The notes: generated by a model not told the origin, from the sequence alone. A stretch of DNA of 64,000 bases from Pseudonocardia kujensis (GCF_021283305.1 NZ_JAJSOK010000002.1:124001-188000), one strand, 5' to 3'; counted from the first letter of the stretch, positions 33,748-43,883 are shown. A program made the numbers and translations.

Positions 33748-36700
33748 GTGCTGACCACCGACACGGTGGACGAGGCACGCCGCAGCTCCCCTCCCCGGCG
33801 TGACTCCGCTCCCCCACACCACCGTCCCGGTCTGCGACGGCTCGCCGCCGGACTCGGCCTGCTGTCGGCCGTGCTGGCGATCGCGATCCCGTTCCTGCCC
33901 GTGTCGCAGAACACCGCCCAGCTCAGCTGGCCGACGGCCGACGGCGGCACCGCCCCCGTGACCGCCCCTCTCGTCGCCCTGCGCCCCGAGAGCTTCGACG
34001 CCACCGTCCCCTGTCCCGCCGTGCGCAGCCTCGACGCGCGCAGTCCGCAGGCGGCCACGGTCTTCACGACGACCGCGCCCGGGGCCCCCGACGGGGCCAC
34101 GGTGGGCATGCGGGTCAGCGTCGACGCCGGCCGGCTCGCCGTCGACGACCGCGGCGAGCGGATCGCCGAGGCGGACCTCGCCCCGGGCGACTGCACGCTC
34201 GTCGTCCACTCCGACTGGGCGAGCACCGCCGTCACGGTCGGTGGTCGGCAGCTCGCCGCGTTCGACGACGACCGCCGGCCGCAGGTCGTCGGCGTCTGGT
34301 CGGACCTGGACCGGAACCTGGACCCGGTCGCCGGCACGGACGTCCGGTTCGCCACCGACAACCGCTTCGACAGCGCCCCGTCCGGGCTCAAGGTGGCGGC
34401 CGGGGTGCTCGCCGTCGCGGCCCTGCTCGGGTGCCTGCTCGTGCTCCGCCGGCTCGACGACCGCGACGGCCGCCGCCTGGTGCACACCGGCCGGCTGTCC
34501 GGGCGGCTGCGCGGGCACGACTGGATCCGGGACTCCGCGGTCGTCGTGCTGCTGGGCGGCGCGACCGTCTTCGGCAGCATGACGCCCGACGACGGCTACA
34601 TCCTCAACATCGCCCGCGGCACCTGGACCTCGGGCTACGTCGGGAACTACTACCGCTGGTACGACGTCCCGGAGGCGCCGTTCGGCTGGTTCTACGAGCT
34701 GTACTCGAAGTGGATCGAGGTCAGCGACGCGGTCCTGTGGCTGCGGATCCCGGCCTTCGCAATGGGCGTCGCGTCGTGGTTCCTGATCAGCCGCGCGCTG
34801 CTGCCCCGGCTCGGCACCCGGGTGCGCCGGAGCCGCTCGGCGGGCTGGGCCGCGGCCGGCGTGTTCCTCTGCTTCTGGATCCCCTTCGACAACGGCCTGC
34901 GCCCCGAGCCGGTCGTGGTGATCGCCGCGCTGCTGTCGCTCGTGCTGCTCGAGCGCGCCCTGGTCACGCAGCGCCTGCTGCCGATCGCCGGTGCCCTCGT
35001 CTCCGGTGCCTTCGCCGTGGCGGCCACGCCGACCGGGCTCATCGCCTTCGCGCCGCTGCTCGCGGCGGCCCGCCCGCTGCTGCGGCTGCTCGCCGGACGG
35101 GCCCGCAAGGCCGGCTGGCTGGTGGTGCTGCTGCCGCTGCTGGCCGCCGGCGTGATCGTGCTGGTCGCGGTGTTCGACGACCAGACCTGGGCCTCGGTGG
35201 CCGAGGCCACCCGCGTCCGCACCGAGATCGGCCCGAACCAGCCCTGGTACCAGGAGCTCTCCCGCTACCAGCTGCTGTTCTCGGACAGCCGGGACGGCTC
35301 GCTCATGCGCCGCTTCCCGGTGCTGCTGCTCCTGCTGCTGCTCGGTGTCAGCATCGCGGTGCTGCTGCGCCGCGGACGGATCCCGGGAGCCGCCCTGGGC
35401 GTGTCCCGGCGGCTGATCGGCAGTAGCCTGCTCGCCTTCGTCGTGCTGGCGTTCACCCCGACCAAGTGGACGCACCACTTCGGCGCCTTCGCCGCGCTCG
35501 GCGCGGGCATGGCGGCGATCGCCGCGCTGGCCACCGGCACCAGCGTGCTGCGGTCGAGGCGCAACCAGGCGCTGCTGGTCGCGGCGCTGCTCGGCACGAC
35601 CGCGCTGGCCTTCGCCGGCCCGAACACCTGGTGGTACGTCTCGAACTGGGGCGTGCCGTGGTTCGACAAGCCGCCGTCGGTGAACGGGATCTCCGCCACG
35701 TCGCTGCTGCTGGTCGCGGCGGCCCTCGCGCTGCTCTACGCGCTGGTCGAGCACCTGCGCGGGCCCGCGATCCCGCGCCCTCTGGCGGCCGACGGCCGCG
35801 GCCCGCGGCTGAACAACGCGCCGATCGCCGTGATCTGTGCGCTGATGGTGGTCTTCCAGATCGCGTCGCTGGCCAAGGGCGTGCAGAAGCAGTGGGGCAC
35901 CTACTCGCTGGCCGCGGACATCGTCGGGGACCCGACCGGGTCGCGGTGCGGGCTCGCCGGGCGGGTGCTCGTCGAGACCGATCCCGAGGCGGGCGTACTC
36001 CCGCCGGCGACCGGGCCGGGCGGCCCCCCGGAGGCCGTCGGGTTCACCCCGGACGGCCTCCCGCCGTCCGGGCCCGGCTCGCTGCGCGACACCGACGGTC
36101 GCGGCAACCACGATCCGGGCATCACCGGAACCGGGCCGCACGGCGGCCGGGTGTCCGGCAGCTGGAGCACCGACCCGCAGGCGATCGGCGACTACCGCAG
36201 CGGCTGGTACGCCCTGCCGCAGGCCGCGCGGGACGGCTCCGTCCCGCTGGTCCTCGGCATCGCCGGGCAGGTCGGCGGCGGCACGTCGCTGACCCTGGAG
36301 TTCGCGCGCGGGGGCCAGGTCGTCGACCGGATCGAGCCGGACGGCGCGTCCGGCACCGTGACCGCCACGGCCGACCCGCTCGGCACCGCCGCGTCCGGGC
36401 TGGGCTGGCGGGACGTCCGGCTGCCGCTCGACGGGGCGGCCGCGACCGCCGACGCGGTGCGGGTCGTCGCGACGGACCGGGCCCTCGGCCAGGACGGCTG
36501 GATCGCCGTGGCCGAGCCGCGGGTCCCCCGGCTGACCCCGCTCACCACCGTGACCGCGGGGATGGCCGGCTACACGGACTGGCCGACCGCCTTCCCCAGC
36601 CCGTGCCTGCGTCCCTTCGGGGTGCACCGCGGCGTCGCCGAGATGCCGGGCTACCGGATCCTGGCCGACACCCAGCAACGCGAGGTCGGCGACAACTGGG

Positions 36701-36939
36701 GCTTCCCCTCGACCGGCGGCCCGCAGGGCTGGATCGACCACGTGGCCCGCCAGCGGGTGCTGCCGACCTACCTGCAGGGCCAGTGGGACTTCGACTGGGG
36801 CCAGCTGCGGATGCTGGAGCCGTGGTCCCCGACGCCGGGCGCCCCTGACGTCGAGCGGGGCACCCGCACGACGTGGGGCTGGCAGAAGGTGGGCGAGCTG
36901 GGCGAGGCCCCGGCGGACCCGCCGCTCGACCGGCCCTGA
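33748..36939 (+). CDS. Emb-family arabinosyltransferase (first copy)
   Basis: 1063 residues, full Emb length. An N-terminal helix (about 31-50) precedes a periplasmic lectin-like domain, a 13-14-helix GT-C core and a C-terminal carbohydrate-binding domain. The catalytic motif TPDDGYILNIARG has D281/D282. The following GYVGNYYRWYDVPEAPFGWFY stretch, cut here by its middle, is the conserved Emb loop. It adds arabinofuranose from decaprenyl-phospho-arabinose to arabinan. I chose the GTG at 33748 because a TAGCCT -10 box ends 8 bases before it. An earlier in-frame ATG at 33649 would add 33 residues without Emb similarity. Whether it corresponds to EmbA, B or C needs a phylogeny. Its stop abuts that of aftB with no gap. 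Confidence 0.92.
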   Translation: MLTTDTVDEARRSSPPRRDSAPPHHRPGLRRLAAGLGLLSAVLAIAIPFLPVSQNTAQLSWPTADGGTAPVTAPLVALRPESFDATVPCPAVRSLDARSPQAATVFTTTAPGAPDGATVGMRVSVDAGRLAVDDRGERIAEADLAPGDCTLVVHSDWASTAVTVGGRQLAAFDDDRRPQVVGVWSDLDRNLDPVAGTDVRFATDNRFDSAPSGLKVAAGVLAVAALLGCLLVLRRLDDRDGRRLVHTGRLSGRLRGHDWIRDSAVVVLLGGATVFGSMTPDDGYILNIARGTWTSGYVGNYYRWYDVPEAPFGWFYELYSKWIEVSDAVLWLRIPAFAMGVASWFLISRALLPRLGTRVRRSRSAGWAAAGVFLCFWIPFDNGLRPEPVVVIAALLSLVLLERALVTQRLLPIAGALVSGAFAVAATPTGLIAFAPLLAAARPLLRLLAGRARKAGWLVVLLPLLAAGVIVLVAVFDDQTWASVAEATRVRTEIGPNQPWYQELSRYQLLFSDSRDGSLMRRFPVLLLLLLLGVSIAVLLRRGRIPGAALGVSRRLIGSSLLAFVVLAFTPTKWTHHFGAFAALGAGMAAIAALATGTSVLRSRRNQALLVAALLGTTALAFAGPNTWWYVSNWGVPWFDKPPSVNGISATSLLLVAAALALLYALVEHLRGPAIPRPLAADGRGPRLNNAPIAVICALMVVFQIASLAKGVQKQWGTYSLAADIVGDPTGSRCGLAGRVLVETDPEAGVLPPATGPGGPPEAVGFTPDGLPPSGPGSLRDTDGRGNHDPGITGTGPHGGRVSGSWSTDPQAIGDYRSGWYALPQAARDGSVPLVLGIAGQVGGGTSLTLEFARGGQVVDRIEPDGASGTVTATADPLGTAASGLGWRDVRLPLDGAAATADAVRVVATDRALGQDGWIAVAEPRVPRLTPLTTVTAGMAGYTDWPTAFPSPCLRPFGVHRGVAEMPGYRILADTQQREVGDNWGFPSTGGPQGWIDHVARQRVLPTYLQGQWDFDWGQLRMLEPWSPTPGAPDVERGTRTTWGWQKVGELGEAPADPPLDRP

Positions 36940-38718
36940 TCAGGCCCCGCAGCGGGACGCGGCGGCCGCCGCGTCCCGCGGGTACCGGTAGGACGTCCGC
37001 TCGACCGCCCCGATCAGGTTCTGCCGGAACCGGTCGGCGGTGAGCGGGTCCCGGTAGGAGGCCAGCATCTCGCGGGTCGCCGGGCAGGTCAGCGCGCGGC
37101 GGGCGTCGTCGACGAAGGCCGGCCCGACGAAGCCGGTGTCGCCGCGCACGCCGGCGTCGGCGAGGAACCACTCCGGCAGCAGGTCCTTGTCGTGCCCGAT
37201 CCGCCCGCCGGGCACCCCGGTGGCGTGCCCGGCGACCGGGTTGACCAGCCCGACGCCGTCGAGCACCCGGACGTCGAGGGGCGCCAGCTCGCCGGCCACG
37301 CCGAGGTTGAGCCAGACCAGCGTGCTCCGCTCGCCGGCGGCCGGGTAGACGTACCACTGCCCGCCGCCGACGATCGCGAGCGACGGCCCGGGCGCCGCGG
37401 CCAGCCGTGCGGCGCCCTCGCCGACCATCGGGTGCGTCGAGTAGTCCGCCGCCGTGACCGGGTGGGGGTTGCCGAGCAGCAGCACGTAGTAGAGCCGCTC
37501 GTTGGCGATCCAGTGGGGGCCGAGGTGCTCGCCGTAGGCCGGGCGCAGCGACGTCAGGCAGAACGCCGCCCACACCAGCGTCCCGAGCACCGGGACCAGG
37601 GCCCAGCGTGTGGCGGGGACGACCATGACCGGCAGGAGCAGCGAGAACAGCGCGGGCAGCAGCATCCGGCCGTGCATGAAGTCACCGCCGACCCGCGTGA
37701 CGTACAGGCCCAACAGCAGCGCGGCGACGACCGGAGCGAGTGCCACCACCGCCGTCGCACCCCGGGTGCCGGACGGGACCGGGCCGGTCCGGCCGCGCCG
37801 GCTCAGCAGCGCGAGCGCGACGAGGGCCGCACCGGCCCCCGCGAACCACAGCTCGTAGGTCTGCAGCAGGTCCAGCAGGTACCAGCCGCCCTGGTCCCAA
37901 CGGGAGTCGCTCGCCTCCTTGGCCAGCGCCGTCGACGGCACGAGCAGGCCGTAGTAGCCCATCCGGAAGATCTCGTAGCCGACCGGCACCACCGCCGCCA
38001 CGGCGGCAAGACCGAGCAGCCGGACCACGCCCCGGCGCCACTCCAGCACCACGAACGCGGCGCCCAGCACGATCCCGGCGAGCGCGAGGTCCGGCCGCAC
38101 CAGCGGCGCCAGCCCGACGACGACGGCGAGGGGCACGGCCGACCCTGCCCTCCCGGCCGCCCCGCCCCGGCGCACCTGCAGCCGCCGGACGAGCAGCCAC
38201 CACCCCAGCCCGAGCCAGCCGGTGATCAGCCCGGTCTCCAGGCCCGAGGTCCCGAAGTCCCAGAAGGGCGGCAGCGCCAGCACCACCAGTGCGCCGGCCG
38301 GCAGGATCAGGCGGGCCCGGTGCAGCCGGCGGGCGGCGTCGACCGCGAACCCGACCCCGGCCACGGACAGCAGCAGCCCGAGGACGACGGCGGTCCAGTT
38401 GAGCGAGATCCCGGGCACGAGGCCCGGGATCGCGAGGAGGGAGGTCCAGAGGGTCGAGGTGTTGGCCTCGACCCGCTCGCCGGCGTTGAACACCGGCCCG
38501 TCACCCGCCAGCAGGTTGCGCACGGTGCGGAGCACGATCAGGCCGTCGTCGCTCATCCACCGGCGGTTCCAGACCAGCGCCGCGAAGACGACCAGCAGCA
38601 GGACGAGGACGGCGCCGTTCCACAGGCCGGGCCGGATCCGGCGGTCGGTGCGGACGGGCGGGAGCCCGACGGGGGCGTGCTGGACCGGTGCGACGGTGTC
38701 GATGGACCTGCTCCTCAT
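36940..38718 (-). CDS. aftB: Terminal beta-(1,2)-arabinofuranosyltransferase AftB
   Basis: 592 residues with about ten transmembrane helices and a C-terminal periplasmic domain. The first periplasmic loop carries WMSDDGLIVLRTVRNLLAG and FNAGERVEANTSTLW, closely matching my memory of AftB (Rv3805c), including the DD pair and the ERVE-N turn. PPFWDFGTSGLETGL is another AftB hallmark. It caps arabinan with beta-(1,2)-Araf from decaprenyl-phospho-arabinose. ATG 38718 is chosen. An in-frame TTG at 38739 with a GGAAGG 4 bases upstream is an alternative. It is divergent from the second emb gene and convergent with the first. Confidence 0.9.
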   Translation of the reverse strand: MRSRSIDTVAPVQHAPVGLPPVRTDRRIRPGLWNGAVLVLLLVVFAALVWNRRWMSDDGLIVLRTVRNLLAGDGPVFNAGERVEANTSTLWTSLLAIPGLVPGISLNWTAVVLGLLLSVAGVGFAVDAARRLHRARLILPAGALVVLALPPFWDFGTSGLETGLITGWLGLGWWLLVRRLQVRRGGAAGRAGSAVPLAVVVGLAPLVRPDLALAGIVLGAAFVVLEWRRGVVRLLGLAAVAAVVPVGYEIFRMGYYGLLVPSTALAKEASDSRWDQGGWYLLDLLQTYELWFAGAGAALVALALLSRRGRTGPVPSGTRGATAVVALAPVVAALLLGLYVTRVGGDFMHGRMLLPALFSLLLPVMVVPATRWALVPVLGTLVWAAFCLTSLRPAYGEHLGPHWIANERLYYVLLLGNPHPVTAADYSTHPMVGEGAARLAAAPGPSLAIVGGGQWYVYPAAGERSTLVWLNLGVAGELAPLDVRVLDGVGLVNPVAGHATGVPGGRIGHDKDLLPEWFLADAGVRGDTGFVGPAFVDDARRALTCPATREMLASYRDPLTADRFRQNLIGAVERTSYRYPRDAAAAASRCGA

Positions 38719-38781
38719 CACTCGCGTACGCGTACTCAACGAGCCTTCCCCCGGGCAGGCCGCGACATTCTGGCGGATCGA

Positions 38782-38794
38782 TCACGAATCGTGA
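38782..38794. promoter_or_regulatory. Inverted repeat in the aftB/emb divergent promoter
   Basis: TCACGA-A-TCGTGA, 6-bp perfect arms around one base, midway between the divergent aftB (38718) and emb (38850) starts. A 10-bp palindrome, GTACGCGTAC, sits at 38726-38735 just before the aftB ATG. Both are candidate regulator sites only. Confidence 0.35.
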
Positions 38795-38849
38795 CCGACC
38801 TTCGGCCCCGGAACGCGGCGTGTCGCGGCCGGGCTGGCACTGTGTCCGG

Positions 38850-41804
38850 GTGGTCTCCCCCGCGCGCCCCGCCCCCGACGCGAGGCGGGAGGACCCACCG
38901 GTGCCCGTCGCCCCGCCGCGGCGGCCCGGGGTCCTCGCCGCCCTGCTCGGGCTCGTCGTGCTGGTCTGCGCGGTCGCCTTCCCGTTCGCACCGGTGGTCC
39001 AGCCCGAGGTCCGGTACGACTGGGGCGGCCCGGGGGCCGTGCCGACCGCGCTGCCGCTGATGCCCTACCAGCCCGTCGCGCTCACGGCCTCGACGACGTG
39101 CGACACCGCCCGCGCGCTCGGCGAGGGCACGCTCCTCGCGACCACCCCCGCCGCGCCCGATCCCCGCGCGACCCCGCTCGACGGCCTGCGGATGGCGGTG
39201 GCCGGCGGGTCGCTGCGCGTGACCACGGCCGGTGTCGAGCTCGACCCCCTGCCCCTGCCGGCGGGGACGTGCACCGTCGAGTTCCGCAGCGACACCTCGG
39301 CCACGACCCTGCTGCTCAACGGCGCACCGGTCGTCTCCCGCCCCGGTGACCTGCGGCCCGCCGTCGCCGCGATCCTCAGCGACGCCCCCGACCCGTCCGG
39401 GCTGCGCCTGCAGCTCACCGCCGACACCCGCTTCCAGACCTCGATCACCGCGCTCAAGGCCGCGATCGCCGCCGTCGGGGTGCTGGCGCTGGTCGCGATG
39501 GTGGTCGTGCTGGCCCGGGGCGAGCGGCGGCGCCGGGTCCGGGTGGCGCCCCGCCGCTGGTGGCGGCCCCGGCTCCCCGACCTCGCCGTGGCCGCGGCCC
39601 TCGCGCTCTGGTGGCTGTCCGGGCCGGTGACCGTCGACGACGGCTACATCGCCGGGATCGTCCGCGACCGCGGCAGCGGCGGGTTCGTCGGCAACGTCTA
39701 CCGGTGGCTGAACGCCCCCGAGGCGCCGTTCAGCTGGTTCTACGACCTCTACTACGCCTGGTCCCAGGTCTCCGCGTCGACGGTCTGGATGCGGCTGCCG
39801 TCGATCCTGCTGGGCCTGGTGACCTGGGTGCTGCTGTCCCGCTGCGTGGTGCCCCGGCTGCTGCCGCGCGCCGGCCGCGGGGTCGCCTGGCTCTCCGCGC
39901 CGACCTTCCTCGCCTGGTGGCTGCCCTACACGCTGGGCCTGCGGCCCGAGCCGTGGGTCGCGGTCGGGACGGTGCTGGCCTTCGTCGGCGTGGAGCGCGC
40001 GGTCGCGCTGCGCCGGGTGACGCCGCTGGTCCTGGCCCTGCTCGTCGCGGGGGTGACGACGGCGGTGACGCCCGGCGGACTGATGGCGTTCGCCCCCGTC
40101 GTCGCCGGCCTGGTCCCGGTGCTGCGGACGCTGCGCCGCAGTGGCCTCGGCCCGGTGTCGCTCGTGCTCGTCCTGCTCGCCGGCCCGGCCGCCGCGGTGT
40201 TCCTCATGGTGTCCGACCAGAGCCTTGCTGCCCTGCTGGAGGCCACCCGGGTCCGGACGCTGATCGGCGGCGGCCAGCCCTGGTACGACGAGTACAGCCG
40301 CTACGCCCTGCTGCTCACGCAGGACGACATGCAGGGTTCGCTGGCCAAGCGCGCGCCGGTGCTGCTCACGCTCCTCGCGGCCGTCGCAGCGCTGTGGGCC
40401 GTGCTGTCGGCATGCGGACGCCGGATCCCGCCGGGGCCGACGCGGCGGATCGCCGTGGTGTTCCTGCTCGGGCTCGCGTCGATGACCGCCACCCCGACCA
40501 AGTGGACCCAGCACTTCGGCGACCTCGCCGGGATCGGTGCGGCCGTGCTGCTCGTCGGGATCGTGGCCGTGGGGCGACGCGCCCTGGCCGGCCGGACGGC
40601 GCCGTGGCTCGCCGCGCTCGGCGCGCTCGCCGTCGCCGGCTCCCTGGTCCTGGCCGGGCAGAACGTGTGGCCCTTCGTCTCGAACTGGTGGGGCCTGACC
40701 TGGAGCACGCTCCCGCCGGTCGTGGCGGGCGTCGAGCTCGCGCCGGTCTGGCTGGTGCTGGGGCTCGTGCTGGTCGCCGCGGCCCTGCTGGTGCTGGCCT
40801 GGCGACGTTCGGGCGGCCGCACCGGGCGACTGCCGCGGTGGCTGCCGAGCCCGGCCGCCGTCACGACCGTGCTGCTCGTGGCGGTGGTGCTGCTGCAGGT
40901 CGGGTCCTTCGCGCGCACCGGCTGGCAGCACCGGGACAGCTACACCCTCCTGTCCGACGCGGTGTCCACCGCTCGCGGTGCCCCGTGCGGGCTGCAGGAA
41001 CGGCTCTCCGTGGAGACCGACCCGGCGGCGGGGCTGCTTCCCGCCCTCCCCGGTCCGTCGGACCTCCCGCCGGAGCCCGTCGACGCGGGCGGCACCGAAC
41101 TGCCGGGGATCCGCGCGCTCGGCTCCGGCACCACCGCCTGGTTCGCCCTCGACCTCGTCCAGCGGTCGCGCGCGCTGCCGGTCGTCGTGACGGTCGCGGG
41201 CGCGCTGCGCCCCGGCGACACGCTGGCCGCCGAGTTCGCCGGCGACGACGGCGAGCCCCTCGCCCGCACAGCACTTCGACCAGACGGCGAGACCCCGCGC
41301 GACGTCCGGCTGCTCGCACCCGAGGGCGCGACGCGGGTCCGGCTCGTCGTCGACGTGCGGGAGCCGGCCGACACCCCCGCCGTCGCGACCCTGCCCCGGG
41401 TCCCGCGCCTCACGCCGATGGACCAGGTCCTCCCGGCCGGGACCGAGGCGATCCTCGACTGGCCCGTCGCCTTCGTGTTCCCGTGCCTGACGCCTGCGCC
41501 GCTGCCCCTCGGCACCACCGCCCTGCCGCAGTGGCGGGTCGCGCCGCCGCAGAGCGACGACTCCGCCGGGATCACGTACGCGCCGAGCTACGGAGGACCG
41601 TTCGCCGCAGCCCGGACCCTCGTGATCGAGGAGCGGATGGCGACCTATCTCGCCGGCGACCCGACCCGCGACGCCGCCCAGGTCTACCGCTGGGTCCCCG
41701 TCCGGCCGCTCGCCACCGCGACGCCGCAGGTCACCGATCGCACTGTCGGCGGCTGGGTGCACACGGGGCGCACCCGTGTCCCCGGTCTCGATCCCGTCGG
41801 CTGA
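38850..41804 (+). CDS. Emb-family arabinosyltransferase (second copy)
   Basis: 984 residues, same architecture as the other Emb: N-terminal helix, periplasmic domain, GT-C core, C-terminal sugar-binding domain. The catalytic motif VTVDDGYIAGIVRD has D263/D264, followed by GFVGNVYRWLNAPEAPFSWF. TPTKWTQHFG and FVSNWWGLTWSTLP are shared with the first copy. The GTG at 38850 starts the protein a few residues before the basic N-terminus. A CACTGT hexamer ends 6 bases upstream. The two paralogues are clearly divergent, so they probably have different acceptor preferences, like EmbA/EmbB versus EmbC. Confidence 0.9.
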   Translation: MVSPARPAPDARREDPPVPVAPPRRPGVLAALLGLVVLVCAVAFPFAPVVQPEVRYDWGGPGAVPTALPLMPYQPVALTASTTCDTARALGEGTLLATTPAAPDPRATPLDGLRMAVAGGSLRVTTAGVELDPLPLPAGTCTVEFRSDTSATTLLLNGAPVVSRPGDLRPAVAAILSDAPDPSGLRLQLTADTRFQTSITALKAAIAAVGVLALVAMVVVLARGERRRRVRVAPRRWWRPRLPDLAVAAALALWWLSGPVTVDDGYIAGIVRDRGSGGFVGNVYRWLNAPEAPFSWFYDLYYAWSQVSASTVWMRLPSILLGLVTWVLLSRCVVPRLLPRAGRGVAWLSAPTFLAWWLPYTLGLRPEPWVAVGTVLAFVGVERAVALRRVTPLVLALLVAGVTTAVTPGGLMAFAPVVAGLVPVLRTLRRSGLGPVSLVLVLLAGPAAAVFLMVSDQSLAALLEATRVRTLIGGGQPWYDEYSRYALLLTQDDMQGSLAKRAPVLLTLLAAVAALWAVLSACGRRIPPGPTRRIAVVFLLGLASMTATPTKWTQHFGDLAGIGAAVLLVGIVAVGRRALAGRTAPWLAALGALAVAGSLVLAGQNVWPFVSNWWGLTWSTLPPVVAGVELAPVWLVLGLVLVAAALLVLAWRRSGGRTGRLPRWLPSPAAVTTVLLVAVVLLQVGSFARTGWQHRDSYTLLSDAVSTARGAPCGLQERLSVETDPAAGLLPALPGPSDLPPEPVDAGGTELPGIRALGSGTTAWFALDLVQRSRALPVVVTVAGALRPGDTLAAEFAGDDGEPLARTALRPDGETPRDVRLLAPEGATRVRLVVDVREPADTPAVATLPRVPRLTPMDQVLPAGTEAILDWPVAFVFPCLTPAPLPLGTTALPQWRVAPPQSDDSAGITYAPSYGGPFAAARTLVIEERMATYLAGDPTRDAAQVYRWVPVRPLATATPQVTDRTVGGWVHTGRTRVPGLDPVG

Positions 41805-41915
41805 GGCGCGCCCGCCCACCTGCGACGCACGTCATACCTCACAATGGGGCTCACCGACGCCCCTCGGCCCGGCCCCGGCCGGTCCGACCCCGCACCGGAG
41901 GACTGAGCCGCACCC

Positions 41916-43838
41916 ATGCTTCGCACAGAGACGCCGGACGAACCCCTGGCCGACCCGGCGTCCCCGGAGCGTCGCGCGGAAGGCCCGGTGCGGCTGACCG
42001 TGCAGCGCGGGCTCTTCTTCGGGCCGTCCGCGCTGGCCCCCGAGGACCTCTACTCGGTCGTGGAGAAGGGCGTGGCGCGCCGCGAACGCGGGCGGGTCCA
42101 CCTCCTCCCGGGCACCCGGGTCGGCACCAACACCTACTTCGGCCGGCTCCACGCCACCTACTGGCAGCGCTGGACCGCGGTCGACCGGGTGGAGGTCACG
42201 GCGGTCGCCGCCGGCGAGGGCCGGGTCCGGCTGTTCGCCTCGGACACCAACAAGGTCTCCCGGATCGTCGACGCGGTCGAGGTCGGCACCGCGGCCGGGC
42301 CCGAGACGTGCGAGATCCGGCTGTCGGCGCCGATCGACCGCTTCCTCGACGGCGGCGGCATGTGGCTGGAGATCACGACCGAGACCGGCGAGCTCACCGT
42401 GTCGGAGGTGCGCTGGAGCGTGCTGTCCCCGCGCGCGGTGCCGCCGACCGACATCGTGATCTGCACGTACAACCGGGTCGAGGAGTGCCTCGACACGATG
42501 CAGGCGCTCGCGGACGACCCCGAGGCCCTCGCGGTCATCGGCGTGGTCCGGGTGGTCGACCAGGGCAGCGACCCGTTGGAGTCGCGGGACCGCTTCGCGG
42601 CCGTCTCGAAGGCGCTCGGCGACCGGCTCGTCTACCTCCGCCAGCCCAACCTCGGCGGCGCCGGCGGGTTCACCCGTGGGCTCTACGAGGCCACCGCCGG
42701 GGCGCCGGAGGAGGACCACGACGTCCTGCTCATGGACGACGACGTGATGCTCGAGCCGGAACTGCTGATCCGGCTGACCTCGTTCGCGGCCTGCACACCG
42801 CAGCCGACGATCGTCGGCGGGCAGATGCTGAACCTGCTGCACCCGGCGCACCTGCACATCTCCGGGGAGCGGGCCGATCCCGAGAATCTGATCAACGGTC
42901 TGGCCACGCCCGGCTCGCTGAAGGAGGCCTACCTCCTCGGCCTGGACGAGCGGCTGCTGCCGATCAACCAGGAGCGGAGCACCGACACCGAGTACAACGG
43001 CTGGTGGTCCTGCCTGATCCCGGCGGAGATCGTCCGCCGGATCGGCTATCCGCTGCCGATCTTCTTCCAGTGGGACGACGTCGAGTTCGGCTACCGCGCC
43101 CGCGCCGCCGGCTTCCCCACCGTCTCCCTTCCCGGCGCCGGCGTGTGGCACGGCGACTTCGGCTGGAAGGACTGGGACGAGTGGCACCGCTACTTCAACC
43201 TGCGCAACGGGTTGATCATGGCGGCGTTGCACACCGGCTTCTCCACGAAGACGATCGTCGCCCGGGTCCGGCACCTGCTGTCGGTGTACCTGATCGGCAT
43301 GCACTACGGGCTGTCGGCCACGTTGCTGCAGGCCGTGGAGGACTTCCTCGACGGCCCGGAGATCCTGCGCGACGGCTCGGTGGGCTCCGCGGCCCGGATC
43401 CGCCGGGTCCGCGCGGACTACCCCGAGACGACGGTCCACAAGCTCACCGACCTGCCCGAGGACTTCCGGGCCCTCACCGTGCAACGAGCCGGCGGCGAGC
43501 CCAGCAACGAGAGCCTGACCTGGGTCAAGCGGGTCGTCTACCAGCTGCTCGGCAAGGCGCCGTACCCGATGGGCTTCATCCCCGCCGGCGACGCGCACTG
43601 GTGGCACGTCGGACTGTTCGAGCGCGCCGTCGTCACGGACATGGGCGAGCAGGGTGTCCGCATCCGGCAGCGGGACAAGGCGAAGCTGATCGCGCTGGCC
43701 CGACGCGGCCTGCAGGCGATGCGCCGGCTGCACACCGAGGGCCCGGGCGTGGCCGAGCGCTACCGTGCCGCGGTGCCGGAGCTGACGAGCCGGGAGAACT
43801 GGGCCCGGCTCTACGGGCTCGAGGAGAAGGCGGACTGA
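41916..43838 (+). CDS. GlfT2-like GT2 glycosyltransferase (divergent paralogue)
   Basis: 640 residues with the full GlfT2 layout: N-terminal beta-barrel domain (about 25-170), GT-A catalytic domain, C-terminal helical region. The metal motif is MDDD (D274-D276), the catalytic segment is QWDDVEFGYRARAAG (D387/D388), and a His follows in VWHGDFGWKDWDEWHRY. All catalytic elements are kept but differ from the neighbouring true GlfT2 (WDDAEYG, IWHMSFIEKDD). It may extend galactan with another linkage or use another acceptor. It follows the second emb gene by 111 bp and is tail to tail with glfT2, sharing a terminator hairpin. Confidence 0.87.
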   Translation: MLRTETPDEPLADPASPERRAEGPVRLTVQRGLFFGPSALAPEDLYSVVEKGVARRERGRVHLLPGTRVGTNTYFGRLHATYWQRWTAVDRVEVTAVAAGEGRVRLFASDTNKVSRIVDAVEVGTAAGPETCEIRLSAPIDRFLDGGGMWLEITTETGELTVSEVRWSVLSPRAVPPTDIVICTYNRVEECLDTMQALADDPEALAVIGVVRVVDQGSDPLESRDRFAAVSKALGDRLVYLRQPNLGGAGGFTRGLYEATAGAPEEDHDVLLMDDDVMLEPELLIRLTSFAACTPQPTIVGGQMLNLLHPAHLHISGERADPENLINGLATPGSLKEAYLLGLDERLLPINQERSTDTEYNGWWSCLIPAEIVRRIGYPLPIFFQWDDVEFGYRARAAGFPTVSLPGAGVWHGDFGWKDWDEWHRYFNLRNGLIMAALHTGFSTKTIVARVRHLLSVYLIGMHYGLSATLLQAVEDFLDGPEILRDGSVGSAARIRRVRADYPETTVHKLTDLPEDFRALTVQRAGGEPSNESLTWVKRVVYQLLGKAPYPMGFIPAGDAHWWHVGLFERAVVTDMGEQGVRIRQRDKAKLIALARRGLQAMRRLHTEGPGVAERYRAAVPELTSRENWARLYGLEEKAD

Positions 43839-43846
43839 TCGGGGTT

Positions 43847-43873
43847 CCGGCCGCCCCTCGCCGGGGCGGCCGG
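43847..43873. terminator. Bidirectional terminator between the two GlfT2-type genes
   Basis: A perfect 11-bp GC stem (43847-43857 with 43863-43873) and 5-base loop in the 45-bp gap between two convergent genes. Confidence 0.75.
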
Positions 43874-43883
43874 GACCCGCGTC

